Below are positions 35,156-44,547 of a DNA stretch of 64,000 nt, one piece after another. The stretch spans positions 1 through 64,000 of the forward strand of contig CADCET010000002.1 in the NCBI GenBank assembly GCA_902800495.1, given 5' to 3'. The notes under the pieces were generated by a model that saw only the letters and a list, made by a program, of their open reading frames with translations, did no database searches and had not been told where the DNA came from. Numbering within the stretch: position 1 is the stretch's first letter; the number at the start of each line of letters is the position of its first letter. The translations under genes were made by a program, and so were the position numbers. The DNA comes from an uncultured Prevotellaceae bacterium. GTDB lineage: Bacteria > Bacteroidota > Bacteroidia > Bacteroidales > Bacteroidaceae.

Positions 35156-36969
35156 TATTCATTATCAGAGTTTGCCCATAAGTCGTTATATTCCTTCGGA
35201 ACGAGGTAAACGCCTGCCACACGCATCTGCTGGTCGTACTTACTACGATTAGCAGAGGATGTGTATTTCTTCGTATGTGTCATCATCAGGTTTGGATAGG
35301 CATCCAGTCCATAATAGCAGGCGGGGAAAGTGAACTCACCGAGGTCAATGACGTTGACACGTCCAGGGTCGCCCAGGCATATCAGCTTCGTGCCGTTATT
35401 ACCTTCATCGGTAGTAATCTCAATACCAGCATTAGCCCCCTGTGGCAGCACTGTGAGTTGCTGCTTGTTGGCAGCATCCGTCCAGCTGAGATAGAAGCGC
35501 AGGTAGTAAGGTTTCACGGCGGCCTGAGGCTCCTCTACCTGTGCGGGAACGGTAACCACATAGATATGATAGGTGGTCGAGCGTACGCCTTTCAGGGCGA
35601 AGTCGAATTCGGGTACACCGGTAGAGCCGTCAATATTGGCATTGTCGACAGCCACGTATGAGAAGAAACGCGACTTCTCGGGGAGTATCCACTGGCGAAT
35701 CATGGGGGGAACCTTGCTGAAGAGACTGTCGCGTCCGACGAGATAGTCCTTGGCGATATTGTGGGTTGTCAGCTTCTTCACCTTCATCGTAGCATCGGGA
35801 TACATCGTGCTAATCACAGGATTGTAGGTCTGCCATGAACGGAAAGCAAGCGAATCGACGATACGCGTCATACCGTTGCTCATCTCACCAGTAGCCACCG
35901 TATGGTTCAACAGCTCATTCATGTGAGTGAGATATTTCCTGGAAGTGGTGTACGCAGAGTCGCCGGCATTGAAGGAACCATTGCCAAAGAGAGGCTGGTT
36001 GTAAGGCCAGCTCTTGGAGAAGACAAGATTGCTAACAATGTTACGGCAGGTCAGTGAGTCCTGCAAATCGCCGGAAGCCGTGGCAGCCTTCTCAGCCTTA
36101 GCATCAGTAGCTTTGATGGAAGAGGCGACCGTCGTCTTCTTCGTCAGATCCATATAGTCCATTTTCGCAATAAAGTTGTAGCATGGATAGACCTTATCGT
36201 AAGCATCATTCCAGGCATCGTCGTTGGGAATGAACATACAGTATGTACTGTCCTCATTATCCAAGTCGGCACGCATGATTTCGCGGATTACGTTGTTACG
36301 CTTCTTCATCACAGAGTCCAAATAGGTCTGCTTACCGTCGCGAAGCGGGCCGATGACGGAGGCGTTGACGTCAAGATAGTACTCGTCGTACTTCTGTATG
36401 TACTTCTTGATGGAGTCGCATCCCGCGAGGCTGTCAATGTTCTCATAGAGGTTGTAGTAGAACTCCGACATACCGTTAATCTTATGCAGCACGCCATTGG
36501 TTGACGGGCTGTTGACAGACAAGTAGTTGTAACCGTCGAATGCCGTCTGTGTGAAGGGATGATGCTTGGCATTGAGCGATACGATGGTGACACTGTCTTG
36601 AGCAGCCGACACCTGATAGTTATACTCCGTGATGTGCTGCTGTATGAACTGCTTCACAATCGTGGCGCTGTCGCTGGCCATCAGGCGATTGTACTCATCA
36701 TCGCTGATGGCGTTGTCAACAGGTGCCCAGACGGTATAGAAGCGTGGGCTGTTGAGGGCTTCCGAGAAGTTGCACTTGCGGGCAAGGGCAGCAAACTTGG
36801 TCAGCTGCTGGTCGCTGCTGATATTCTCCCACAACGTCATATTAGCTCCCGGCTGCGGATCCTCAGGCACCGTGTTATAGTCAGAATAATCGGTGCAGCT
36901 GGTGACTGCGGCAGCGCCGCAGCACAGCATACAAGCGACGAGATAATACTTGATATTCTTGGTAATCAT
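35155..36969 (-). CDS. Fasciclin-domain lipoprotein 3 of the PUL
   Basis: The 604-aa protein has a lipoprotein signal (lipidated C25, AVTSC) nearly identical to that of SusD 1. Residues of about 40-215 form a fasciclin (FAS1) domain: LTKFAALARKCNF, then YTVWAPVDNAI and NGVLHKINGMSEF. A second FAS1-like block follows (TYCMFIPNDDAWNDAYDKV), and the C-terminal part looks beta-rich. In the usual PUL layout this place is taken by a SusE/F-type surface glycan-binding protein, so a binding role is likely but inferred. Its stop overlaps the SusC 1 start. Confidence 0.85.
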   Translation of the reverse strand: MITKNIKYYLVACMLCCGAAAVTSCTDYSDYNTVPEDPQPGANMTLWENISSDQQLTKFAALARKCNFSEALNSPRFYTVWAPVDNAISDDEYNRLMASDSATIVKQFIQQHITEYNYQVSAAQDSVTIVSLNAKHHPFTQTAFDGYNYLSVNSPSTNGVLHKINGMSEFYYNLYENIDSLAGCDSIKKYIQKYDEYYLDVNASVIGPLRDGKQTYLDSVMKKRNNVIREIMRADLDNEDSTYCMFIPNDDAWNDAYDKVYPCYNFIAKMDYMDLTKKTTVASSIKATDAKAEKAATASGDLQDSLTCRNIVSNLVFSKSWPYNQPLFGNGSFNAGDSAYTTSRKYLTHMNELLNHTVATGEMSNGMTRIVDSLAFRSWQTYNPVISTMYPDATMKVKKLTTHNIAKDYLVGRDSLFSKVPPMIRQWILPEKSRFFSYVAVDNANIDGSTGVPEFDFALKGVRSTTYHIYVVTVPAQVEEPQAAVKPYYLRFYLSWTDAANKQQLTVLPQGANAGIEITTDEGNNGTKLICLGDPGRVNVIDLGEFTFPACYYGLDAYPNLMMTHTKKYTSSANRSKYDQQMRVAGVYLVPKEYNDLWANSDNE

Positions 36970-37000
36970 AATTTCTAATTCCTAATTTCTAATTCCTAAT
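36970..37000 (-). repeat. Heptamer leader (ATTAGRA)4 before fasciclin 3
   Basis: Four 7-bp units alternating ATTAGGA and ATTAGAA, then ATT and the ATG. Between them and the upstream stop is a small hairpin (GGGC-TTC-GCCC, about 37003-37013). Confidence 0.9.
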
Positions 37001-37017
37001 TTAGGGCGAAGCCCGCT

Positions 37018-39258
37018 TTAATACCAGTCCTCGGTCATCGTCTGACTGTTGACAATGTCAAGGGGTACAAGTTCTACGAAGTCGAACGACCAGCCGAGGT
37101 TGGTATCGTTCACCAGGTTCTTAATACGCAGCCAATAGTCCTTACCCTGCTCGAAGCGCTGCGTGGTAATGATACGGCGTAGCATCATCGTACCGTAGCC
37201 GGTCTCAGAGCGGCAGCTGGTAGAGCCGATGATCTGGCTGGCAGCCGAATAGATGTCGTCTTCGTTATACGACAGCGGGTCGGTAACCGAATTGTAGGTT
37301 CCACGCGAGAAGGAAGCCGGAGCACGCATATAACCGCGGACGTGCATACGCTGGTCGCTCTCCACGCCGCAGTCCGACGTCTCGTCGTCGGCACGGTTTA
37401 CGATGTCCTCGTAACCGATGGTGGCGTCCTCGTAGGGATTGGCGCAGGCATCGAAAGGAATGCCGATAGCCACCATGTCTGACTGCTTCGACGAGTTGCC
37501 CAGATAGAACTGCATCAGACCGCCACGAGCCATCGGGGGATAGATGATACGCAACTCATACTCGCCTGTCGGTACGTGAGGCAGTTTGATGGCGAAGTCG
37601 TAGACATCCCATCCCTGGAACTGGTCGGAGTTGTGGGCGCGCCATGCTCCCATCACGTTGAAGCGAAGCAGTGTTCCGGGATTGTAGCAAACGATATTGT
37701 CGAAGAACGTATTCTCGAAAGCCACACGATCACCATTACCACCGCCATTGAGCGTGCTTACCTCTGCAGGTGTAGCGCCACGCAGACCATTGTTAATCAG
37801 CTCATAGAGGAAGGTCGACGAGTCGAAGCGCAGACGTTCGTGGAGGGCGTCCTTGGCATTCTGGTCATACTTCAGTATGCCCTTGATGCGGTGTATATAG
37901 CCATTCAGTGTCTCCACGCTGTTTTCGCGGTCGACGGGCACACCGGCGAAAATCAGTGTGTGGTCGCCATCGTTAGGCATACCGAAGAGTCCGAGCTTTG
38001 AGGTCAGCGTGTTGTTCGTCAGATAGCGGTTCAGCCACAGGTTCTTCGTGGTCTTGGGGTTCGTCTCCCACACCTTTAATATGGTATTGGGAAGCATGGT
38101 TTCGAAATACTCTTGCGGTTCGTAGCCGAAACAGAAGTTCCAAGAAGCATCGGTGCTCTTGTTCTTCTCATAGACGATGCGGTCGATAGGCATGCCAGCG
38201 CGCAGTATGTGGTAAGCCACGAACATATTCAGCACGTTAAACGGGTTGGTATAGTCGTCGCCCGTACTGATGCGGATACCCTTCTCGTTGACATAGTCAT
38301 ACCAGGCGCCACAGTTGCCATACCATTCAGCACACTTGGCTTTCAGATCATCAAGATTATTGATGCCGGCAGCGCGGAACACGTCGTCGGTCTCGGCAAA
38401 GACCGTCCACTTGATCATACACTCCTTAGGATAATAGAGTGAGTTACCGTCACGGTCCTCGTGCTTCTGCAGTTCGTAGGTCTTTGTCGTACCGTCAGCA
38501 TTCAGTTTCTTCTCAGCCATCAGCTGGTTTGTGAAACCTGTAGCCTCCAATGCTGCATAGAAGATGCTGAGGTCTTTCTCGCCCTCTACACGCAGCTGGT
38601 CGTCGGTCGTACGGTCCGAACGCGGAATGACATGCGAGCAGATGTGCAGAATACCGTTGATAGCCTCGATGTCGCCGTCGGTGATGGCCGAGATGTCATT
38701 AAGGCTGGTAAAGCCGATGTAATCAGGATTGTAGGCATCCTCGCCGAACGTGCCGACGCGAATGCTACGCCCCGTCTTCATCGTTGTCCAGGTAGTACCC
38801 GTACCGTCGAGGTCTACCTGCATGTGCTTTTCACCTGAGAGGTGGAAGCGTGCAATGTCATCACAGAGGGAGTCGGTCATGAGGTTCACCTTGGCTATCA
38901 CGTCGAGAGTGTTCCAGTTGGCGACCTCCGTAATGCCATTATGCTTCAACTTGTTTCTTGAGATGAGATAAGACTCATCATTGTAGAGGCTGTCGAGATA
39001 GCTGTTCACACCGCTATTCACCGGTGCGAAGCAGGTATATTCGCCATACGTTCCCATATACTTGTCGAAGCCGCCTTTCTCCAAGATGCGGTAGAAGGCA
39101 GTCAGGTCAGACCTATCGCGCAGCAGCTCAGCAATGGTCTTCTGGTCGGCAGAGAAGAGATCGGAGCCGTCGGGTTCCTCATTGCATGATGCGAGGCACA
39201 TCACCGCAACACACCCGAAAGCCAACATCTTTCCTATGTTAAATATTATCTTATTCAT
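37018..39258 (-). CDS. Fasciclin-domain lipoprotein 2 of the PUL
   Basis: The 746-aa lipoprotein (lipidated cysteine in MCLASC) has a FAS1 domain at about 45-215 (LTAFYRILEKGGFDKYM, then YTCFAPVNSGVNSYL and INGILHICSHVI). A second FAS1 follows at about 235-480 (IFYAALEATGF to LNGYIHRIKGIL), and a C-terminal beta-sandwich that could bind sugar covers about 520-740. It is the third-largest surface protein of the operon and starts 33 nt after SusD 2. Its leader lacks the heptamer cassette. Confidence 0.85.
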   Translation of the reverse strand: MNKIIFNIGKMLAFGCVAVMCLASCNEEPDGSDLFSADQKTIAELLRDRSDLTAFYRILEKGGFDKYMGTYGEYTCFAPVNSGVNSYLDSLYNDESYLISRNKLKHNGITEVANWNTLDVIAKVNLMTDSLCDDIARFHLSGEKHMQVDLDGTGTTWTTMKTGRSIRVGTFGEDAYNPDYIGFTSLNDISAITDGDIEAINGILHICSHVIPRSDRTTDDQLRVEGEKDLSIFYAALEATGFTNQLMAEKKLNADGTTKTYELQKHEDRDGNSLYYPKECMIKWTVFAETDDVFRAAGINNLDDLKAKCAEWYGNCGAWYDYVNEKGIRISTGDDYTNPFNVLNMFVAYHILRAGMPIDRIVYEKNKSTDASWNFCFGYEPQEYFETMLPNTILKVWETNPKTTKNLWLNRYLTNNTLTSKLGLFGMPNDGDHTLIFAGVPVDRENSVETLNGYIHRIKGILKYDQNAKDALHERLRFDSSTFLYELINNGLRGATPAEVSTLNGGGNGDRVAFENTFFDNIVCYNPGTLLRFNVMGAWRAHNSDQFQGWDVYDFAIKLPHVPTGEYELRIIYPPMARGGLMQFYLGNSSKQSDMVAIGIPFDACANPYEDATIGYEDIVNRADDETSDCGVESDQRMHVRGYMRAPASFSRGTYNSVTDPLSYNEDDIYSAASQIIGSTSCRSETGYGTMMLRRIITTQRFEQGKDYWLRIKNLVNDTNLGWSFDFVELVPLDIVNSQTMTEDWY

Positions 39259-39291
39259 ATCTTTTGGTTGTGAACTTGTTCAACAATGGGG

Positions 39292-41022
39292 TTATTTTCT
39301 TGAAGCCGATTTATAGACAGGGTTCTGAACGAGACTGGTATTAATCTCCACTTCGTCCTGGTTGATAGGCATATAGAGATAACGCTCGTCGCGCATCTTG
39401 GCTCTCATGGAAGCAGGTACAGCATACTTACGCAGTGCCAGCTCAAAGAACACGTCGCTGTTGGCCACATAACCTTCCGTCAGTTTCTTCGTCAGGTCGG
39501 CCTGATTCGCCGTGTGGCGGTAGTTGTAGCGCATGAGGTCGAACCAGCGCTTACCCTCAAAGCACAGCTCACGGGCACGCTCTGCCAAGACGAGCTGTTC
39601 CATCTTGTCCTTATAGGTAGAATACTTCAGCGCATAAGAAGACTTATTGGCATCGGAGAGTGCGCGTTCGTTGACGAACTTACAGATTTCGAAAGCCTCC
39701 TCGTTACGGGTGTCGTCATCGGCCTTGCCACCTAAGTCATAGAGCTGTACCAAAGCCTCTGCCTTCATCAGCATCACGTCGGTCAAGCGATAGAAGATCC
39801 AGTTCTGCTGGACATTCGAACGGGTGTCGCGCTTGGAGTCGGCCGTGTTGTTAGTGCCTGCCGATGTTGAGGCCACGAACTTACGTATGCCGAACTGCTC
39901 CATACTGGAACTGTTGGCATCGTAGAGGAACTCATAGAGTCGCTGGTCAACAGAATTATTCCACACGCCATTACCGGTGTTGTCAACCTTTCCGAACACT
40001 GATGATGCCTTCAGATAGCCAAAGCCGTTAGAGCTGGAACTATTGTAGCGGAAATACATCTGATCGAGCCCAACATTGTTGGCACTTGAGCTGCGATACT
40101 GCAGTTCAAAGATGCTCTCATCAGCATTTTGACCTGTCTGACCGAAGAGGTCATCATACATATTATTGTAGTCAGCAAGGTAGTAGGGTTTCTCCTCGTC
40201 GTCGGCCCTGTGGCGGCGGGTGCCGCCCTGCTCATAGGCTTCCTTCTTGGCATTGATAATCTTATCGCAACATTCCACGCAAGCCTGATAGTCGCTGGCA
40301 CTGCGGTTGACGGAGGCACGCCAGAGATAGATGTCGGCCAGGACAGCGTTGATACCGTCCTGATTCAGATAGCCCTTGTCACGCCAGTCACCATAGGTAG
40401 AGCCAGAGATAGCATATCTCGATGCTTCCTTCAGGTCGTTGATACACATTGTGAGCACCTCGTCGGGCGTTGCCTGCGGGGCATTGAGGTCATCACTGCT
40501 GTTAAGGTATGCCCCAGGCGTCACAGGAATATCGTGGAACACCTTCGTCAGATAGAAATAGCAGAAGGCGCGCAGAGCCAGTACCTGTGCTTTGTTGGCA
40601 TCATAGTCGCCTCGCGTATAGTCGGGGTCAACTGCAATCACACTCTCAGCCTTCTGCAGTACGAGGTTACAGTAATTAATGGCTGAGTAGAACGGATACC
40701 ACGTTGTAAACGCATTCTCCGTCTCAATGTTGAGCGAGTAGATCTGCGCCAGAGCCGTCTTGTAAGCAGCCGATGCAGGCAGTGTCGCAGTAACGACGAG
40801 TTCGTCGGAACGGAAATCGCCCCAGATAATCATGTTGCGTATGGCTGTAGCGTCGCGCAACTGTGCGTATGCTGCCGAGACGACCGTTTCCACCTCGCTT
40901 TTCTTCTGCCAGTAGTCTTCATCAACCGTTTTGTTGTCAGGCAGGATGACAGTATCGACACATGCAGAAAAACCACAGATGACGCAGATTCCAGAGATGA
41001 TATTTTTTATTTTGGTAATCAT
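39292..41022 (-). CDS. SusD/RagB-family glycan-binding lipoprotein (pair 2)
   Basis: The 576-aa lipoprotein (lipidated C21, GFSAC) has the standard SusD fold: DEDYWQKKSEVETVVSAAYAQLRD near the start, then ALRAFCYFYLTKVFHDIPV and a late LCFEGKRWFDLMRYNY block. It pairs with the SusC just upstream, from which it is separated by a 35-nt spacer that is mostly heptamer repeat. SusD 1 and SusD 2 are not close copies, so the two pairs may take up different oligosaccharides. Confidence 0.96.
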   Translation of the reverse strand: MITKIKNIISGICVICGFSACVDTVILPDNKTVDEDYWQKKSEVETVVSAAYAQLRDATAIRNMIIWGDFRSDELVVTATLPASAAYKTALAQIYSLNIETENAFTTWYPFYSAINYCNLVLQKAESVIAVDPDYTRGDYDANKAQVLALRAFCYFYLTKVFHDIPVTPGAYLNSSDDLNAPQATPDEVLTMCINDLKEASRYAISGSTYGDWRDKGYLNQDGINAVLADIYLWRASVNRSASDYQACVECCDKIINAKKEAYEQGGTRRHRADDEEKPYYLADYNNMYDDLFGQTGQNADESIFELQYRSSSANNVGLDQMYFRYNSSSSNGFGYLKASSVFGKVDNTGNGVWNNSVDQRLYEFLYDANSSSMEQFGIRKFVASTSAGTNNTADSKRDTRSNVQQNWIFYRLTDVMLMKAEALVQLYDLGGKADDDTRNEEAFEICKFVNERALSDANKSSYALKYSTYKDKMEQLVLAERARELCFEGKRWFDLMRYNYRHTANQADLTKKLTEGYVANSDVFFELALRKYAVPASMRAKMRDERYLYMPINQDEVEINTSLVQNPVYKSASRK

Positions 41023-41053
41023 AATTTCTAATTTCTAATTACTAATTACTAAT
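41023..41053 (-). repeat. Heptamer leader (ATTAGWA)4 before SusD 2
   Basis: Four 7-bp units, then ATT and the ATG. Only four bases (CGAC) separate the units from the SusC 2 stop. Confidence 0.9.
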
Positions 41054-41057
41054 GTCG

Positions 41058-44000
41058 TTAGAATCCAAAGTTCAAGCTGGCAGTGATCATCCGCGATCTT
41101 GGCGTTGTGGCACCGTCAGAAGCCGGAGTATATGTACCTGCGGAAACCTCAGGATCAATACCCGTGTACCTCGTCCAGCAGAAGAGATTGTTCATAGTCA
41201 CGTAAGCCGTCAGTGTGTTCAGGCCGTACTTCTTGAGAGTAGTCTTAGGCACACTGTAGGAAATCTGCAGGTTGTTCAGACGCAGGAAGGAGCCGTCCTC
41301 TACGAATCGCGAACTGACCTGGTAGTTGTAGCCTGTGCCATAGAGAGCACGGGGAATAGCCGTCACGTCACCGTCCTTACGCCAGCGGTATGTCACCGAG
41401 GCGCACTGGTTCTGCGTGCCGTACATGCTTTCCAAGTTCATGCGTGCCGTATTGATGATCTTGTTGCCCCAACGGAAGACGAAGCGGCTGACGAGTTTCC
41501 ACTGTCCATACTGGAGTGTCAGGCCGAAACCGCCCTGCATCTTCGGCAGCGAGTTGCCTAAGTACTTGATGTCGAGCTCGTTGATGGTACCGTCATGGTT
41601 CACGTCCTCGTAGAAGGCGTCACCACCCTTGAACTCATACTCTGTCTTACCATAATAATAAGTAAGGTGCTTGGGTACGCCGGTATTGGTCATGATGACC
41701 TTGCCGTTCTCGTCGGTAGCCACCGGGAAGGTCTTACCCTCAGCAAGCTGCTGGTTAATCCAAGCCTCATAGTTCCAGTCGTAGGCTTCGCCACGGGCTG
41801 CAGCCTGGGCCTGCAGCTGGAGCTGCTTGGTGTTGTAGTTCTCGAGGTATTCATAAGAATACTGGAACACGCCATTGCTGTTGTAACCGTAGATAGAGCA
41901 AAGGGGGTCGCCCACCACCACGCGGCTGAGGATAGAGCTGGAACCACGTCTGTCGTAGCTGGGCTCGGTATTCATATTGTCAAGCACGCGCTGGTCCATC
42001 TCCAACAGTTTGTTGATGTTCTGAGCCAGGTTGAAGTTAGCTGAAGCCGAGAACTTCTTAATCTTGATAAACTTGTTGGCATTGAACTGCAATTCCCAGC
42101 CCTTGTTCTCCATCTCGCCCACGTTACCCCAGGCAAGCGTTGTCGAGGTGTTCCAGGTGCCCGATGTCGGAATGGGTATAGCCCTCATCAGCATGTCCTT
42201 CTTTGTCTCCTTATAGAGGTTAATGTCTACCTCGAAGATATCGTCAAGGAAGCCAATATTGAAGCCGAGGTTGTAGCCGATCTTCTTCTCAGGACGCAGG
42301 TCGTCGAGCTTCATGCCGCTCATCGTCGTATAATAGCCTGTGCCGTAACGTCCTGCACGCGAGGTGTACTGGTTGAAGTAGTTGTCGACAGATACGCTGG
42401 AACTACCGGTGATACCCCATGAGCCACGGATGCCGAGCATCGACACATACTTGAGCAGCGGCTTGAAGAACGGCTCCTCACTGAGGTTGTAACGCAACGA
42501 CACCGAGGGTGAGTAGAACCAGGGGTTCTCGGGACCGAACTTAGAGTTGCCGTCGCCACGGAGACCGAATCCGATGTTGTAACGCGACTTATAAGAGAAG
42601 TGGGCGTTGTAGACGAAGTCCTGCCAAGCCGACTTCGTTGTTCCCGGCTGGTTGTCCATACCTAAGAGGCGGGCAGTGATGGTAGCATCCTCAATACCGT
42701 TAGGTATGGAGTTCTGTCCGAGATACTGGTAAGTATTCTTCTGCGTGCCGGCTTCGTAGTATGCCATCATCGTCAGGTAGAAGTCCTCGTTCTTGAAGGC
42801 CGGCGTGAAGGTGAGCTTCAGGCGCGAGCCCATCTTAAACTGGTTCTGCTCCGTATTGGTAATGAAGTTATAGTCGCCGTCGGTATAGCTGCCGTTCGAC
42901 AGGCTACCCGGCATGAAGGTCGGCTTTGAGTAGGCATAGATATCGAAATAGACGCGGCCGTCGAAGGTCAGGCGGTGCTTGCCGTTTTCCGTACCGAGCA
43001 GTTCGTACTTGATATTGAAGTCAGGCACGATGCTGTAGGTCTTCTCCTTCTGCCACGACTTGTTAGCGTATGCCACCGGGTTGCCGATGTTGACGACGTC
43101 AACCAGCTGTTGGGAAGTGTAGTTGCCATCGTCAGGCGTGAAACCATTTCTCACGGGGTTCATCAGGAAGAACTCGCCCGTATTGTTGTTATACTGGTCG
43201 TAGCGGTAGATGCTGGCATTGGGCGCCATGGCCAATGCCATAGCGAGCAGTGCATTGTTCGAACCGTTGTTCTTGCTGCTGCCGTAGGTATAGTTCTTCA
43301 GGTTGTCGGTATAAGTCAGCGCGAAGTTGGTCGAGAAGCGGATGCGGTCAGACACGTTGTAGTCCAGCACGAGACGTGTGGTGAGACGGTCCAGACGCTG
43401 CTTGATGACAGTACCCAACTGGTGGTTATAGCTGGCTGAGATACGGAAGGTAGCCTTCTGACCGCCACCAGAGATGTTGAAGTTAGCCTCGTGCTGCTCA
43501 CCGAACTGCGAAACGGCGTCCACCCAGTCGGTGTTCTTGTTCCAGTTGTTGGCCTCGGCCCACGATTCGGCAGGCACGTAGTTAATCTCGTTGATAGTGG
43601 AAGTAGCCGAGGAACTCTGCGTGGGGTTGTAGAACTCCTCCTTGAGCATCATGGTGTAGTTGTCACCGTTCAGCAGTTCATAGCCGGCAGGCATCCACGT
43701 TCCCGTGAACTTATAGCCCAACGTCACCTTGGGTTTACCGCGTGTACCGCGCTTGGTCGTAATCTGGATAACGCCGTTGGCACCCTGAGAGCCCCAGATG
43801 GCCGTAGCGGCGGCATCCTTCAGAACGGTGATGCTGGCGATATCGTCGACGCTGACAGCCAACATCGACGAGAACTTCTCCTCGTCCATGTTCTCGGGGT
43901 CGAAGTCGGCAGTATCGTATTCAAAAATCTTGTCGTCGACAACGATAAGAGGCTCGGCACTGCCGCTGAGGGTAGACACACCACGCAGGCGCATCGTCGT

Positions 44001-44516
44001 TCCGGCACCGAGGTTACCCGAATTGTTGACGATGTCGAGACCGGCAATCTCACCCTGCAGCGCTTCGTCGGCGGAGGTGAAGGCCATACCCTCGATATTC
44101 TCCATGCTCATCGTCTGCTGCGAGACGGAAATCTCGCGCTTGTCGATGTTCAGACCGCCGGAACTGGTTCGGCGTCCCTTGACAGTGACCTCCTTCAGCG
44201 TGGTCTTGTCGTCTTCCATCTTGATTTTGAAGGTCTTCTGTGTTCCGATAGTCAGCGTCTTGGTCTTGCTGCCTACGTAGGAGACGACGAGTTTGTTCTT
44301 CGGATTGGCAATCTTCATCGAGAAGTTACCCATCATATCAGTCTGTGTTGCATTGACGATACGGTTATTGCCGTCTCGCTCCGTTACATTGGCCATCATG
44401 ACCGGACCCATAGCGTCCTCCACCGTACCTGATATGACCGTTCCCTGTGCCATCATCGTCTGGGCGACAAATGTGAACAGGAGTGTCAATAATATCTTGT
44501 TTATCTTGGTAATCAT
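41058..44516 (-). CDS. SusC-family TonB-dependent outer-membrane transporter (pair 2)
   Basis: The 1152-aa protein has a signal peptide (about 1-24), a carboxypeptidase-like domain (about 25-110), a TonB-box-like stretch (EVTVKGRR), a plug domain (ENIEGMAFTSADEALQGE to VLKDAAATAIWGSQGANGV) and a barrel ending in the aromatic residue expected for outer-membrane insertion (SLNFGF). It should import oligosaccharides together with SusD 2. Its first codons are ATG ATT ACC AAG, as in three other genes of this operon. Confidence 0.96.
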   Translation of the reverse strand: MITKINKILLTLLFTFVAQTMMAQGTVISGTVEDAMGPVMMANVTERDGNNRIVNATQTDMMGNFSMKIANPKNKLVVSYVGSKTKTLTIGTQKTFKIKMEDDKTTLKEVTVKGRRTSSGGLNIDKREISVSQQTMSMENIEGMAFTSADEALQGEIAGLDIVNNSGNLGAGTTMRLRGVSTLSGSAEPLIVVDDKIFEYDTADFDPENMDEEKFSSMLAVSVDDIASITVLKDAAATAIWGSQGANGVIQITTKRGTRGKPKVTLGYKFTGTWMPAGYELLNGDNYTMMLKEEFYNPTQSSSATSTINEINYVPAESWAEANNWNKNTDWVDAVSQFGEQHEANFNISGGGQKATFRISASYNHQLGTVIKQRLDRLTTRLVLDYNVSDRIRFSTNFALTYTDNLKNYTYGSSKNNGSNNALLAMALAMAPNASIYRYDQYNNNTGEFFLMNPVRNGFTPDDGNYTSQQLVDVVNIGNPVAYANKSWQKEKTYSIVPDFNIKYELLGTENGKHRLTFDGRVYFDIYAYSKPTFMPGSLSNGSYTDGDYNFITNTEQNQFKMGSRLKLTFTPAFKNEDFYLTMMAYYEAGTQKNTYQYLGQNSIPNGIEDATITARLLGMDNQPGTTKSAWQDFVYNAHFSYKSRYNIGFGLRGDGNSKFGPENPWFYSPSVSLRYNLSEEPFFKPLLKYVSMLGIRGSWGITGSSSVSVDNYFNQYTSRAGRYGTGYYTTMSGMKLDDLRPEKKIGYNLGFNIGFLDDIFEVDINLYKETKKDMLMRAIPIPTSGTWNTSTTLAWGNVGEMENKGWELQFNANKFIKIKKFSASANFNLAQNINKLLEMDQRVLDNMNTEPSYDRRGSSSILSRVVVGDPLCSIYGYNSNGVFQYSYEYLENYNTKQLQLQAQAAARGEAYDWNYEAWINQQLAEGKTFPVATDENGKVIMTNTGVPKHLTYYYGKTEYEFKGGDAFYEDVNHDGTINELDIKYLGNSLPKMQGGFGLTLQYGQWKLVSRFVFRWGNKIINTARMNLESMYGTQNQCASVTYRWRKDGDVTAIPRALYGTGYNYQVSSRFVEDGSFLRLNNLQISYSVPKTTLKKYGLNTLTAYVTMNNLFCWTRYTGIDPEVSAGTYTPASDGATTPRSRMITASLNFGF

Positions 44517-44547
44517 AATTACTAATTTCTAATTACTAATTACTAAT
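44517..44547 (-). repeat. Heptamer leader (ATTAGWA)4 before SusC 2
   Basis: The fasciclin 1 stop TAA is followed directly by four ATTAGWA units, ATT and the SusC ATG. The 31-nt spacer is exactly 4 x 7 + 3. Confidence 0.9.
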
